A stretch of DNA of 64,000 nucleotides, taken from NCBI GenBank assembly GCA_048526005.1, contig DBFVEH010000021.1:1-64000 (forward strand), in the 5' to 3' direction. Source of the stretch: QALR01 sp900552255 (GTDB taxonomy: Bacteria; Bacillota; Clostridia; Oscillospirales; CAG-272). Below are positions 1 to 8,107 of the stretch, piece after piece. The notes under the pieces were generated by a model, which ran no database searches, was not told the origin of the DNA, and was given only the letters and a program-made list of their open reading frames with translations. The translations under genes were made by a program, and so were the position numbers. Numbering within the stretch: the stretch's first letter is position 1; each line of letters starts with the position of its first letter.

Positions 1-54
1 CAGGACATTGAGATTTATTATTCTTTTGTTGGCAAGGTGGACTTGCCCGAATAA
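1..54 (+). pseudogene. 3' end of a large serine recombinase (window-edge partial)
   Basis: The first 17 codons read QDIEIYYSFVGKVDLPE and then stop. This resembles the extreme C terminus of large serine recombinases that carry a DUF4368 tail. The rest of the gene lies outside the window, so it is not known to be broken; it is listed as partial. About 90 bases after its stop the sequence becomes the second half of a maff2 gene, so this recombinase probably marks the end of an element inserted in the conjugation module. The assignment rests on a short stretch only. Confidence 0.55.
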
Positions 55-62
55 CCGCCCGA

Positions 63-95
63 CCTATCCGACACAAGAGCTAAGTGCCGGATAGG
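63..95. repeat. Inverted repeat between recombinase end and maff2 remnant
   Basis: CCTATCCG (63-70) and CGGATAGG (88-95) form an 8-bp stem around a 17-nt loop. It lies just after the recombinase stop and before the maff2 homology. It may be a weak terminator for the recombinase or part of the element's end; a T-rich stretch follows only at 105-111. Confidence 0.4.
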
Positions 96-144
96 AACGG
101 CAAAATTTTTTACACTTCTATTACTTCTTTATCGCACATCAATA

Positions 145-234
145 AAAAGCCAGGGCATGAAACAGCTCATGGCGGGCGGCGGCATCATCCTGCTGGGTAC
201 AACGCTGATCCCCCTGCTCTCTGGCCTGTTTTAA
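145..234 (+). pseudogene. maff2 family small membrane protein, C-terminal remnant
   Basis: The frame reads IKSQGMKQLMAGGG and continues through a hydrophobic helix to a stop at 232-234. This matches the second half of the short Maff2-type membrane proteins that precede the VirB6-like gene in Tn1549-type elements. The N-terminal half is replaced by sequence following a serine recombinase, so the gene is interrupted. An internal ATG at 157 could still give a 25-residue peptide. Identification comes from the remembered family pattern and the position in the operon. Confidence 0.6.
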
Positions 235-246
235 GGGCGGCGGCCT

Positions 247-1113
247 ATGGATTTTCTCACCGACTGGCTCACGGATTGGCTCAAGGAGCTTTTAATCAGC
301 GGGATCATGGGGAACCTTTCGGGGCTCTTTGATAACGTAAACGCCCAAGTCGGAGAGATTGCGGCACAGGTGGGAACGACCCCGGCGGCATGGCACGCCG
401 GGGTTTTCTCCCTGATCCGCCAGCTTTCCGAAACGGTAATTTTACCGATTGCCGGAATGGTGCTGACCTTTGTTGCGACCTATGAACTGATCCAGATGCT
501 TTTGGAAAAAAACAATATGCACGAGTTTGATGTGGCGAATATCTACAAATGGATGTTCAAAACGTCCTGTGCCATCCTTATCCTGTCAAACACATTCAAT
601 ATCGTAATGGCCGTGTTTGACGTGTCCCAGAGCGTGATTGCACAATCGGCGGGGCTGATCCAGGGCTCCACGGACATCACGCCGGATATGCTGACCCAGC
701 TTGAAACGACGCTGGAGGGTATGGATTTAGGGCCGCTGTTGGGCCTGTGGCTCCAGTCCTCCATTATCGGCGTTACCATGTGGGCGTTAAATATCATTAT
801 TTTCGTGCTGGTCTATGGCCGCATGATTGAAATATACCTGCTCACCAGCCTGTCCCCCATCCCTGTGGCGACCCTTGCCAACCGGGAATTAGGACACACG
901 GGCCAGAACTATCTGCGCTCGCTGTTCGCCGTGGGATTCCAGGGGATGCTCATTCTGGTGTGCGTGGCAATTTACGCGGTGCTTGTCCAGGGGATCGCTA
1001 CAAGCGGAGATCCCATCGGGGCGATATGGGGCACCGTTGGCTATACGGTATTGCTTTGCTATATGCTGTTCAAAACGGGCGGTATCTCCCAGCGCATTTT
1101 CGGCGCGCATTAG
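247..1113 (+). CDS. VirB6/TrbL-like conjugal transfer membrane protein
   Basis: This 288-residue protein has an amphipathic N terminus and several membrane helices, at roughly residues 55-85, 105-130, 165-200, 220-250 and 260-280. The segment around residues 190-220 (GRMIEIYLLTSLSPIPVATL) is typical of the VirB6/TrbL-like family of clostridial conjugative elements (CD1112 type). It would form part of the inner channel of the type IV secretion apparatus. It follows the maff2 remnant by 12 bases and precedes the DNA methyltransferase by 13, so it belongs to the transfer operon. It appears full length. Confidence 0.88.
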   Translation: MDFLTDWLTDWLKELLISGIMGNLSGLFDNVNAQVGEIAAQVGTTPAAWHAGVFSLIRQLSETVILPIAGMVLTFVATYELIQMLLEKNNMHEFDVANIYKWMFKTSCAILILSNTFNIVMAVFDVSQSVIAQSAGLIQGSTDITPDMLTQLETTLEGMDLGPLLGLWLQSSIIGVTMWALNIIIFVLVYGRMIEIYLLTSLSPIPVATLANRELGHTGQNYLRSLFAVGFQGMLILVCVAIYAVLVQGIATSGDPIGAIWGTVGYTVLLCYMLFKTGGISQRIFGAH

Positions 1114-1126
1114 AGGGGAGGCGCGT

Positions 1127-1921
1127 ATGGCAGAACATTCAACCTTGGGACAAAGTGTCCCGAAGTCCCCGGCTCCCCCGGAGGGGCTGTTCCTTATGGA
1201 CGGCATCGAGGGCCTGCGCTCCCTGCCCCGGCACTCGGTAGATATGCTCTTGACCGATCCGCCCTATGGCACGACACGCAACTTTTGGGATGTGCCCCTG
1301 CCGCTCCCGGAGCTTTGGGAGGCGGTGCGCTGGGCGGTCAAGCCGGAGGGCGCGGTGCTGTTCTTTGCTCAATGCCCCTATGACAAGGTGCTGGGGGCCT
1401 CTAACCTGTCCATGCTCCGTTATGAGTGGATATGGTATAAGAGCAGATGCACAGGCTTTCTCAATGCCCGCCGCGCTCCGCTCAAACGGACGGAGACTAT
1501 TTTGGTATTCTATCAGAAACTACCCTACTACGATCCGCAGTTCGAGCAGGGCAAGCCCTATAAGAAAACCGCTGACCGGGGCGGCAACAGCCCCAACTAT
1601 GGAAAATTTGTCCGTTCCGGCGGCGGCTCCGAGGACGGCCTGCGCTTTCCCGGAAACCTGCTGACATTCCCATCGGTACAGCGCACCGTCCACCCCACGC
1701 AAAAGCCCGTGGAGCTGTGCGAGTATTTCATCAAGACCTACACCCGCCCCGGCGAGGTGGTGGCGGACATCTGCGCGGGCTCCGGCACAACTGCCGTGGC
1801 CGCCGTCAACACAGGCCGCCGCTTTATCTGCTTTGAAACCGCCCCGGCCTTTTACGCCCCGGCCACGGAGCGCATCCGGCTGGCGCAGGCGGCTGCGGAG
1901 GCCAGGGGGAAAGGAGTCTGA
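1127..1921 (+). CDS. DNA (adenine/cytosine-N4) methyltransferase, orphan
   Basis: The chosen ATG (1127) has GAGGGGAGG just upstream; the open frame extends further 5' but only into the previous gene. The 264-residue protein has the catalytic motif DPPY at residues 44-47 and the S-adenosylmethionine site AGSGTT at 217-222. That order is the beta class of amino-methyltransferases. No restriction partner is next to it, so it is an orphan, as is common in Tn1549-type elements, where such enzymes may protect the incoming element. Residues 6-14 (TLGQSVPKS) are encoded by a copy of the dispersed 25-bp palindrome and look like an insertion before the family core. Confidence 0.87.
   Translation: MAEHSTLGQSVPKSPAPPEGLFLMDGIEGLRSLPRHSVDMLLTDPPYGTTRNFWDVPLPLPELWEAVRWAVKPEGAVLFFAQCPYDKVLGASNLSMLRYEWIWYKSRCTGFLNARRAPLKRTETILVFYQKLPYYDPQFEQGKPYKKTADRGGNSPNYGKFVRSGGGSEDGLRFPGNLLTFPSVQRTVHPTQKPVELCEYFIKTYTRPGEVVADICAGSGTTAVAAVNTGRRFICFETAPAFYAPATERIRLAQAAAEARGKGV
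1142..1166 (+). repeat. Dispersed 25-bp palindrome, copy 1
   Basis: Arms ACCTTGGGACA and TGTCCCGAAGT flank the centre AAG. It lies within codons 6-14 of the orphan methyltransferase gene and is read as TLGQSVPKS. Copy 2 is its exact reverse complement. Confidence 0.9.
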
Positions 1922-2514
1922 CTATCGGAAACTATTCTATCATCTACGCCGATCCGCCCTGGCGGTATTCTGCAAAGAACGTACAGGGGGCGGCGGAAAA
2001 TCACTACCCCACAATGGGGATCGAGGAGCTATGTGCGCTCCCGGTGGCTGATCTGGCGGCCCCGGACAGCGCACTTTTTTTGTGGGCCACGTTCCCACAG
2101 TTGCCGGAGGCCCTGCGGCTCATTAAGGCGTGGGGCTTCACTTATAAAACCGTGGCTTTTGTCTGGCTGAAGAAAAACAAAAAGGCGGACAGTTGGTTTT
2201 ACGGCCTGGGCTTCTGGACGCGGGGCAACGCGGAAATCTGCCTGCTGGCGACCAGGGGCCATCCCAAACGGCAGGCCGCGAATATCCATCAGTTTATCAT
2301 TTCCCCCGTTGAAGCCCACAGCAAAAAGCCGGACGAGGCCCGCGACAAGATTGTTTCCCTCCTGGGCGACCTGCCCCGCGTGGAGCTCTTTGCAAGACAG
2401 ACCCCGCCCGGCTGGGACGTGTGGGGGAACGAGGTGGAGAGCACCGTCCCGGACTTCGGGACACTTTGTCCCAAGGTGGGCGGCCCGAAAGGAGGTCTTT
2501 CATGCCCTATGTAA
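1918..2514 (+). CDS. MT-A70 family methyltransferase
   Basis: The conserved N terminus (YADPPW, residues 10-15 counted from 1918) lies upstream of the first ATG at 2014, so that ATG cannot be the true start. In frame, only CTG at 1918 or ATC at 1924 lies before the conserved region. CTG at 1918 gives a CTGA overlap with the previous stop in place of the usual ATGA. DPPW is the MT-A70 catalytic motif for N6-adenine methylation. The last 20 residues include DFGTLCPKV, encoded by a reverse-oriented copy of the dispersed palindrome, and the tail overlaps the start of prgI by 13 bases. The function is clear as a family; the start is uncertain. Confidence 0.82.
   Translation: MTIGNYSIIYADPPWRYSAKNVQGAAENHYPTMGIEELCALPVADLAAPDSALFLWATFPQLPEALRLIKAWGFTYKTVAFVWLKKNKKADSWFYGLGFWTRGNAEICLLATRGHPKRQAANIHQFIISPVEAHSKKPDEARDKIVSLLGDLPRVELFARQTPPGWDVWGNEVESTVPDFGTLCPKVGGPKGGLSCPM
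2453..2477 (-). repeat. Dispersed 25-bp palindrome, copy 2
   Basis: Arms ACTTCGGGACA and TGTCCCAAGGT flank the centre CTT, the reverse orientation. It is an exact reverse complement of copy 1. It lies in the last codons of the MT-A70 gene and is read as DFGTLCPKV. Confidence 0.9.
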
Positions 2515-2903
2515 ATGTCCCCAACGACTTATCCAAAATCAAAACGAAAATGGCCTTTAACCTTACCAAACGCCAGCTTGTCTGCTTTGGCGGCGCGGCG
2601 GCGGTGGGCATCCCGTCCTATCTGCTGGCCCGCAGCTCTATCGGCAACACCGGGGCCATGTTCCTTATGCTGGCCGTTATGCTCCCGGCGTTTCTGCTGG
2701 CGATGTATGAGCGTGACGGGCTCCCCTTTGAAAAAGTGGTTAGAAATATCATCCGGGCCCGTTTCCTGCGGCCCGGCACGAGGCCCTATCAGACGCAGAA
2801 TTTATACGCCCCGTTTACCATGCGGGGCTCCGTGGGAAAGGAGGATGTGATTGCAACAAGCAAAAAAGCAAACACCCAGGCGCGGCCCCGCCGCAAAGAG
2901 TAA
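2502..2903 (+). CDS. PrgI family conjugation membrane protein
   Basis: This 133-residue protein starts at an ATG preceded by AAAGGAGG. It opens with PYVNVPNDLSKIK, followed by two close hydrophobic helices (about residues 25-62) and a basic tail. This layout is the PrgI family (VirB3-like), which always sits just before the VirB4 ATPase, as here. Its last 53 bases overlap the start of virB4. It is expected to be an inner-membrane part of the secretion channel. Confidence 0.87.
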   Translation: MPYVNVPNDLSKIKTKMAFNLTKRQLVCFGGAAAVGIPSYLLARSSIGNTGAMFLMLAVMLPAFLLAMYERDGLPFEKVVRNIIRARFLRPGTRPYQTQNLYAPFTMRGSVGKEDVIATSKKANTQARPRRKE

Positions 2904-5217
2904 AAACCGGGCGGCCCTGTCCGCCCAGCAGACGATCCCCTATGTGCGGATGCTCCCGGACGGCGTGTGCCAGCTCCCCGGCGGGCTCTATACAAAAACC
3001 GTGGAATATGAGGACATCAATTATTCTGTGGCAAGCACCGAGGATCAGACGGCTATCTTTAGCGGCTGGAGCTCGTTCCTCAATTACTTTGACAGCTCTC
3101 TGCCGTTCCAGCTTTCTTTCATTAACCGCCGTTCCCACTCCCGGAGCCGCTACAAGGTGAACATTCCCCAAGCCGAGGATGACTTTAACAGCGTCCGGGC
3201 CGAGTTTACCGGGATGCTGAAAAATCAGATTGCCCGGTCAAACAATGGGATTGAACGCTCAAAATATATTACCTTTGGCATCCCGGCGGAAAGTCTGGAC
3301 GAGGCGCGGCCCCGGCTGGAGCGCGTGGAGGCGGACGTTATGAGCAACTTTAAGCGGCTGGGCGTGCCCTCCGAGCCTATGGACGGGCGGGCGCGTCTGG
3401 CCCTGCTTCATGGCCAGATGCATCCTGGGAGCCGGGAGCCGTTCCGCTTCTCCTGGGGGGATATTGCAAAGACGGGGCTCGGCACAAAGGACTTTATCGC
3501 TCCCGACAGCTTTGACTTCCGCCAGCCCCGGCTGTTCCGCATGGGCCAGTATTGGGGCGCGGCCTCCTACTTGCAGATTTTGGCGTCGGAGCTCTCTGAC
3601 AAGCTCCTGGCGGAAATTTTGGAGCTTGACGCGGAAATGACCGTGACCCTCCATATCCAGACCGTGGATCAGCTAAAGGCGATTAAAACCATCAAGGGGA
3701 AAATTTCTGACATTGGAAAAATGAAAGTGGAGGAACAGCGCAAAGCTGTCCGGGCCGGATATGACCCCGACATTCTGCCGCCCGACCTTATCACATTTTC
3801 CAAGGACGCGGCGGAACTTCTGGCCGACCTCCAGTCCCGCAACGAGCGGATGTTCCTCTTGACCTTTACCGTGGTAAATCTGGCCCCCACCCGCCAGCGG
3901 CTGGAAAATGATATTTTCACGGTGGGCGGCATCGCGCAGAAATACAACTGCACATTGAAGCGGCTGGACTGGCAACAGGAGCAGGGCTTTGTTTCCTCCC
4001 TGGCCCTGGGCGGGAATGAGGTGGAAATCCAAAGGGGCATGACTACCAGCTCCACGGCGATCTTCATTCCCTTTATGACCAGGGAGCTCCGCATGGCCGG
4101 GCCGTCCCTCTACTACGGCATGAACGCACTTTCCCACAACGTCATTATGGCAGACAGGAAAAAGCTGAAATCCGCGAATGGGCTCTACCTGGGCTCTACT
4201 GGCTCCGGCAAGAGCTTCGCGGCAAAGCGGGAGCTGCTCAACGTCTTTCTTACCATTCCCCAGGATCGGATTATCATTGTAGACCCGATGGGCGAATATG
4301 CCCCGCTGGTGCGGCGGCTGGGCGGCCAGGTGATTGAGATTGCCCCGGACAGCCCTAATCACATCAACCCTATGGATATTCAAATGGGCGGCAACGACGA
4401 GGACAGCCCCCTTTCCATGAAAGCGGATTTTCTGCTGTCCCTGTGCGAGCTGGTAGTGGGCGGCAAGGAGGGCTTACAACCGATTGAGAAAACCGTCATA
4501 GACCGCTGTGTGCGGCTGGTCTACCGGGATCTGGCCCTGGGCGTGGGGGACGGCAGGATGCCCTTGCTCCAGGACTTGTACGAGGAGCTTTTGAAACAGC
4601 CGGAGCCGGAGGCCCGGCGCGTGGCGACGGCCCTGGAGCTCTACTGTACAGGCTCCCTTAACCTATTTAACCATCCCACGAATGTCAAAACCGACTGCCG
4701 TGTGGTGTGCATCGTGCTCAAGGGCATGGGAGACAATCTCCGAAAAATTGCGATGCACGTCACAAATGAGTTTGTCAATTCCTCGGTCAATACCAACTAT
4801 CAGAGCGGCATCTCGACTTGGTGCTACTTTGACGAGTTCCATGTTCTGCTCCGGGATCAGCTCACCGCCAGCTATTTTGTTTCCATCTGGCAGATGCTCC
4901 GCAAACGGGGCTGTGTGCCCAGCGCGTTGACGCAGAATGTCAAGCACCTGCTGGCCAGCCCGGAAATCCAGAATATTCTGGACAACACGGATTTTATGAT
5001 CCTGCTGTCCCAGGCGCAGAGTGACCGGGCGATTCTGGCAAAACAGCTCGGCATTTCCGAGCATCAGCTTTCCTATATCACACACAGCAATTCCGGCGAG
5101 GGCCTGCTGTTCTATGGGAATGTGACCATCCCCTTTATGGATCGTTTCCCCCGTGGGGAGATTTACGATCTTCTGACCACCCGCCCGGAGGATTTGAAAG
5201 ATGGCGCGGCGGGATAA
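2851..5217 (+). CDS. VirB4-like conjugal transfer ATPase
   Basis: This 788-residue ATPase starts at TTG with AAAGGAGG seven bases upstream. Walker A is GSTGSGKS at residues 448-455 and the Walker B region is CYFDEFH with the acidic pair at 661-662. The N-terminal 400 residues are the family's TraC/CagE-like domain. It powers the type IV secretion channel and is the best-conserved gene of the transfer module (CD1110 type). It overlaps the next gene by 17 bases. The protein is complete. Confidence 0.95.
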   Translation: MQQAKKQTPRRGPAAKSKNRAALSAQQTIPYVRMLPDGVCQLPGGLYTKTVEYEDINYSVASTEDQTAIFSGWSSFLNYFDSSLPFQLSFINRRSHSRSRYKVNIPQAEDDFNSVRAEFTGMLKNQIARSNNGIERSKYITFGIPAESLDEARPRLERVEADVMSNFKRLGVPSEPMDGRARLALLHGQMHPGSREPFRFSWGDIAKTGLGTKDFIAPDSFDFRQPRLFRMGQYWGAASYLQILASELSDKLLAEILELDAEMTVTLHIQTVDQLKAIKTIKGKISDIGKMKVEEQRKAVRAGYDPDILPPDLITFSKDAAELLADLQSRNERMFLLTFTVVNLAPTRQRLENDIFTVGGIAQKYNCTLKRLDWQQEQGFVSSLALGGNEVEIQRGMTTSSTAIFIPFMTRELRMAGPSLYYGMNALSHNVIMADRKKLKSANGLYLGSTGSGKSFAAKRELLNVFLTIPQDRIIIVDPMGEYAPLVRRLGGQVIEIAPDSPNHINPMDIQMGGNDEDSPLSMKADFLLSLCELVVGGKEGLQPIEKTVIDRCVRLVYRDLALGVGDGRMPLLQDLYEELLKQPEPEARRVATALELYCTGSLNLFNHPTNVKTDCRVVCIVLKGMGDNLRKIAMHVTNEFVNSSVNTNYQSGISTWCYFDEFHVLLRDQLTASYFVSIWQMLRKRGCVPSALTQNVKHLLASPEIQNILDNTDFMILLSQAQSDRAILAKQLGISEHQLSYITHSNSGEGLLFYGNVTIPFMDRFPRGEIYDLLTTRPEDLKDGAAG

Positions 5218-6892
5218 GGCTGGCCCTGGGCCCCGTGTGCGCCCGGAGCAGGCCGCGCCCCAGGGGGCTCCGGGCCCGGAGGCCGGGGCTGGCACGAAAG
5301 AACAGGCTGGGGGCACTTCGGGACAAAGTGTCCCAAAGTCTAAATTCCGGCAAAAGAGCAGGCAGGAACAGGCCGCCGCGTCCAAGCTCCGCATGGAAAA
5401 GCGCGGGGAAAAGCTGGAGGCGGCAAAGGGCAAGCTGGCAAAGCAGAAACCCCAAAAGAAACCCGGCCCCGTCAAACGGGCGGGCGGGGCCCTGGGGGGC
5501 TCCGTTCATGGCTTTGTGCATGGGAAGATTTACGAGGTGGAGCAGGAAAATGTAGGCACCGAGGGGGCCCATCACTCCGAGCTTTTGGGCGAGTCCGCGT
5601 TCCGCCTGGGCTCCCGCTTCGTTGGGCGGCGCATACGGGAGCACCCGGCGCGGGCCGTCCGGCGGGTCGAGGCCCGGTATGGCAAAGCGGCGGCGGACTA
5701 TCAATTTTACACCGCCGCCCAGGAACACCCGGAGCTCTCGAAAAATGCCCTGTCCCGCTACTGGCAGAAACGGCGGCTCCGCAAGCAGTACCAAAAGCGG
5801 GCAAAGGAGGCCGCCCGTCAAGGGGCCGTGGCCGCTGAAAAGACCGCCGCCGCCACCGAAAAGCTGTCGGCCCAGGCGGTGGGCTTTGTGAAGCGGCATC
5901 CCCTGGGTGTGCTCCTGGCCCTGGCCTGTGTCCTGCTCATTCTGTCTATGCAGTCCTGTTCGTCCGCATTGGTTTTGCTCGGCAACGCCGGGGCCGGGGC
6001 TGTGGGGGCTACCACCTACCCGTCCCCGGACGGGGAAATCCTGGCGGCGGAGGCGGCCTACCTCGATCTGGAGGCGGAGCTCCAAAACTATCTTGATACC
6101 TACACCAGCACCCACAACTATGACGAGTACCATTTTGATCTGGATGAAATCGAACACGATCCCTATGTGCTGATCTCCATTCTCTGTGTGCTCCATGAGG
6201 GGGAATGGACGGCGGCCCAGGTGCAGGGTACGCTGGGGATGCTCTTTGACCGCCAGTATATTCTTACAGAGCGCGTGGTGGTGGAGACACGGTATGACAG
6301 CGACGACGAGCCCTATTCCTGGTATATCTGTTATGTGACGCTGGAAAATTTTGACCTGTCCCATCTGCCTGTGTATTTCATGGGCGAGGAGCAGTTGGCC
6401 CGGTACTCCCTCTATATGTCTACCCTGGGAAACCGCCCCGACCTGTTCCCCGGCTCCGCCTATGTGGATCGCTATGTGACAAACCCGCCCGCCGGATATG
6501 AGGTGCCGGGGGAGTATCTGGACGATGAAACATTCGCCGCTATGCTCTCCGAGGCGGAAAAATACCTGGGCTATCCCTATGTATGGGGCGGGAGCTCCCC
6601 GGCCACGTCCTTTGACTGCTCCGGCTTTGTGTCCTGGGTAATCAATCACTCCGGCTGGAACGTGGGCCGCCTGGGGGCCCAGGGGCTCTATAACATCTGT
6701 ACCCGCACCAGCTCCCCGCGCCCCGGCGATCTGGTCTTTTTCAAGGGCACCTATGACACGCCGGGCGTTTCCCATGTGGGCATCTATGTGGGGGACGGAA
6801 TGATGATCCATTGTGGCGATCCCATCAGCTATGCAAACTTAAATACCAGCTACTGGCAGTCTCACTTCTACGCCTACGGGCGTTTGCCTTGA
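5201..6892 (+). CDS. NlpC/P60 peptidoglycan hydrolase of the conjugation module (CD1108-like)
   Basis: This 563-residue protein has a long basic, alanine-rich cytoplasmic part, a membrane helix around residues 230-262, and an extracellular C-terminal NlpC/P60 domain. The catalytic cysteine is in DCSGF (Cys473) and the histidine in SHVGIYVGDG (His525). It would cut peptidoglycan to let the conjugation channel through. Residues about 40-47 (GQSVPKSK) come from a palindrome copy inserted in the poorly conserved basic region. Gene order, between virB4 and a DUF4315 protein, matches Tn1549-type elements. Confidence 0.9.
   Translation: MARRDKAGPGPRVRPEQAAPQGAPGPEAGAGTKEQAGGTSGQSVPKSKFRQKSRQEQAAASKLRMEKRGEKLEAAKGKLAKQKPQKKPGPVKRAGGALGGSVHGFVHGKIYEVEQENVGTEGAHHSELLGESAFRLGSRFVGRRIREHPARAVRRVEARYGKAAADYQFYTAAQEHPELSKNALSRYWQKRRLRKQYQKRAKEAARQGAVAAEKTAAATEKLSAQAVGFVKRHPLGVLLALACVLLILSMQSCSSALVLLGNAGAGAVGATTYPSPDGEILAAEAAYLDLEAELQNYLDTYTSTHNYDEYHFDLDEIEHDPYVLISILCVLHEGEWTAAQVQGTLGMLFDRQYILTERVVVETRYDSDDEPYSWYICYVTLENFDLSHLPVYFMGEEQLARYSLYMSTLGNRPDLFPGSAYVDRYVTNPPAGYEVPGEYLDDETFAAMLSEAEKYLGYPYVWGGSSPATSFDCSGFVSWVINHSGWNVGRLGAQGLYNICTRTSSPRPGDLVFFKGTYDTPGVSHVGIYVGDGMMIHCGDPISYANLNTSYWQSHFYAYGRLP
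5315..5339 (+). repeat. Dispersed 25-bp palindrome, copy 3
   Basis: Arms ACTTCGGGACA and TGTCCCAAAGT flank the centre AAG. It lies near the 5' end of the NlpC/P60 gene and is read as SGQSVPKS, the same frame as copy 1. Confidence 0.9.
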
Positions 6893-6905
6893 ATGGAGGT
6901 TTTGA

Positions 6906-7172
6906 ATGGCAACAGCAAAAAGTATGAAAATCCAGGCCGAGATTGATAAGGTCAAGGCCAAAATCAGCGAACAGCAGGCCCGGCTGAAAGAGTTGGAGCA
7001 GAAGAAACTGGAGGCCGAAAACAGCGAGATCGTGGACATCGTGCGGGGCATGAGCATCCCCCTTTCGGAGCTCCCCCTGGTGCTCCAGAAGCTCCGGGAC
7101 GATGGCACTTTGGGACAAAATGTCCCGAAGTCCGAGCCCGCGCCTGCTACCGAGGGAAAGGAGGACAACTGA
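6906..7172 (+). CDS. DUF4315 family coiled-coil protein
   Basis: This 88-residue protein is almost entirely charged helix (residues 5-45 form a heptad-rich coiled coil), then a short conserved segment around VRGMSIPLSELP. That is the DUF4315 pattern found after the NlpC/P60 gene in clostridial conjugative elements. Its role is unknown. The last 18 residues include LGQNVPKSE, encoded by a palindrome copy, so the repeat has replaced or extended the natural C terminus. Confidence 0.82.
   Translation: MATAKSMKIQAEIDKVKAKISEQQARLKELEQKKLEAENSEIVDIVRGMSIPLSELPLVLQKLRDDGTLGQNVPKSEPAPATEGKEDN
7107..7131 (+). repeat. Dispersed 25-bp palindrome, copy 4
   Basis: Arms ACTTTGGGACA and TGTCCCGAAGT flank the centre AAA. 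It lies in the last codons of the DUF4315 gene and is read as TLGQNVPKS. Confidence 0.9.
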
Positions 7173-7174
7173 AT

Positions 7175-7930
7175 ATGAAACGCTTTCGAGTCTTGACGGC
7201 GGCGCTTTGCGTCGCTGTTCTTTTATGCGGCTTTGCCCCCGCAACGGCCTACGCCGGGGGCGGCGAGGACTGGGAGGGGCTTGACCCTGTGGAGCCCGCT
7301 GTCACGGAGGAGCCGGTGATTGAGCCCGGCGAGGGCTTTTCTGAGGACGGCAATCTTGTGACCCGTGATCTGCTCTATGACAAGCATACCAACAAGCAGT
7401 TTATTACCGTCCAGACCAGCGGCGGGGCTACCTTTTACATTGTCATTGACTACGACAAGCCCGTGGACGAGGACGGCGAACAGTACCAGACCTATTTTCT
7501 GAATATGGTGGACGAGGCCGACCTGCTGGCCGCTGCCGAGGCCGCTGGCGCGGAGCTGGCCTCCTGCTCCTGCTCGGACAAATGCGTGGCGGGGGCTGTC
7601 AATACCGACTGCGCGGTGTGCGCCGTCAATATGACCGAGTGCGCGGGCGTGGAGCCAGAGCCGGAGCCGGAACCTGTGGCCGAGCCCGACGCCGAGCCGG
7701 AACCGGAAACAGAAAAAGGCAACGCCGGGATGCTCCTGCTGGTGCTGGCCGTGGCGGTGCTGGGCGGCGGGGCCGCGTTCTATTTCAAGGTGTACCGCCC
7801 CAAACAGCAGACGGCAACAGAGCCGGAGGAGGACTACGGCGAGGAACTGGAGGACTATGACGGCGAGGAGGACGGCCCGCCCTGGGATGAGGACGAGGAA
7901 GAAAACGAGGAAACGGAGGACGGGGAATGA
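7175..7930 (+). CDS. DUF4366 surface protein of conjugative element (CD1107-like)
   Basis: This 251-residue protein has a signal peptide (residues 1-28), a conserved domain at about 50-150 with a cysteine cluster (SCSCSDKC and CAVCAVNMTEC), a Pro-Glu linker of EPEP repeats, a membrane helix at about 185-207 and an acidic cytoplasmic tail. This is the DUF4366 family that follows DUF4315 in Tn1549-type elements. It is probably anchored on the donor surface and may assist mating-channel assembly, but no function is established. The start follows the previous stop by two bases. Confidence 0.83.
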   Translation: MKRFRVLTAALCVAVLLCGFAPATAYAGGGEDWEGLDPVEPAVTEEPVIEPGEGFSEDGNLVTRDLLYDKHTNKQFITVQTSGGATFYIVIDYDKPVDEDGEQYQTYFLNMVDEADLLAAAEAAGAELASCSCSDKCVAGAVNTDCAVCAVNMTECAGVEPEPEPEPVAEPDAEPEPETEKGNAGMLLLVLAVAVLGGGAAFYFKVYRPKQQTATEPEEDYGEELEDYDGEEDGPPWDEDEEENEETEDGE

Positions 7931-8103
7931 ATTTTACAACGAGTTCTTTTGAACGGATGATGAAACAAAGGCCCCGGCCCCAGGCTCCCGGCCCGGCCAA
8001 GCCGCCCAGGGGCTCCGCCTGCTCCGGCTGTCCCTACTGGCGGGGCCTGCGCTGTGTCTGCTGTTATCAGAAACTTTCTCCCAGGCCGGGCGGCGGGAGG
8101 TGA
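7927..8103 (+). CDS. Small cysteine-rich protein
   Basis: An ATG overlapping the stop of the previous gene (ATGA) opens a 58-residue frame ending at 8103. The C-terminal half holds CSGCPYWRGLRCVCCY, five cysteines in a pattern that suggests a small metal-binding knuckle. The stop lies four bases before the next gene. The tight coupling supports translation. Similar small Cys-rich ORFs occur at this place in related elements; no function is known. Confidence 0.62.
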   Translation: MNFTTSSFERMMKQRPRPQAPGPAKPPRGSACSGCPYWRGLRCVCCYQKLSPRPGGGR

Positions 8104-8107
8104 TGCT

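Noticed and set aside
5135..6811. A 558-codon open frame on the minus strand across the NlpC/P60 gene
   Set aside because: It is a mirror of the GC-rich coding frame; its product has no recognisable domain and no start signal, while the plus-strand protein has a clear catalytic domain.
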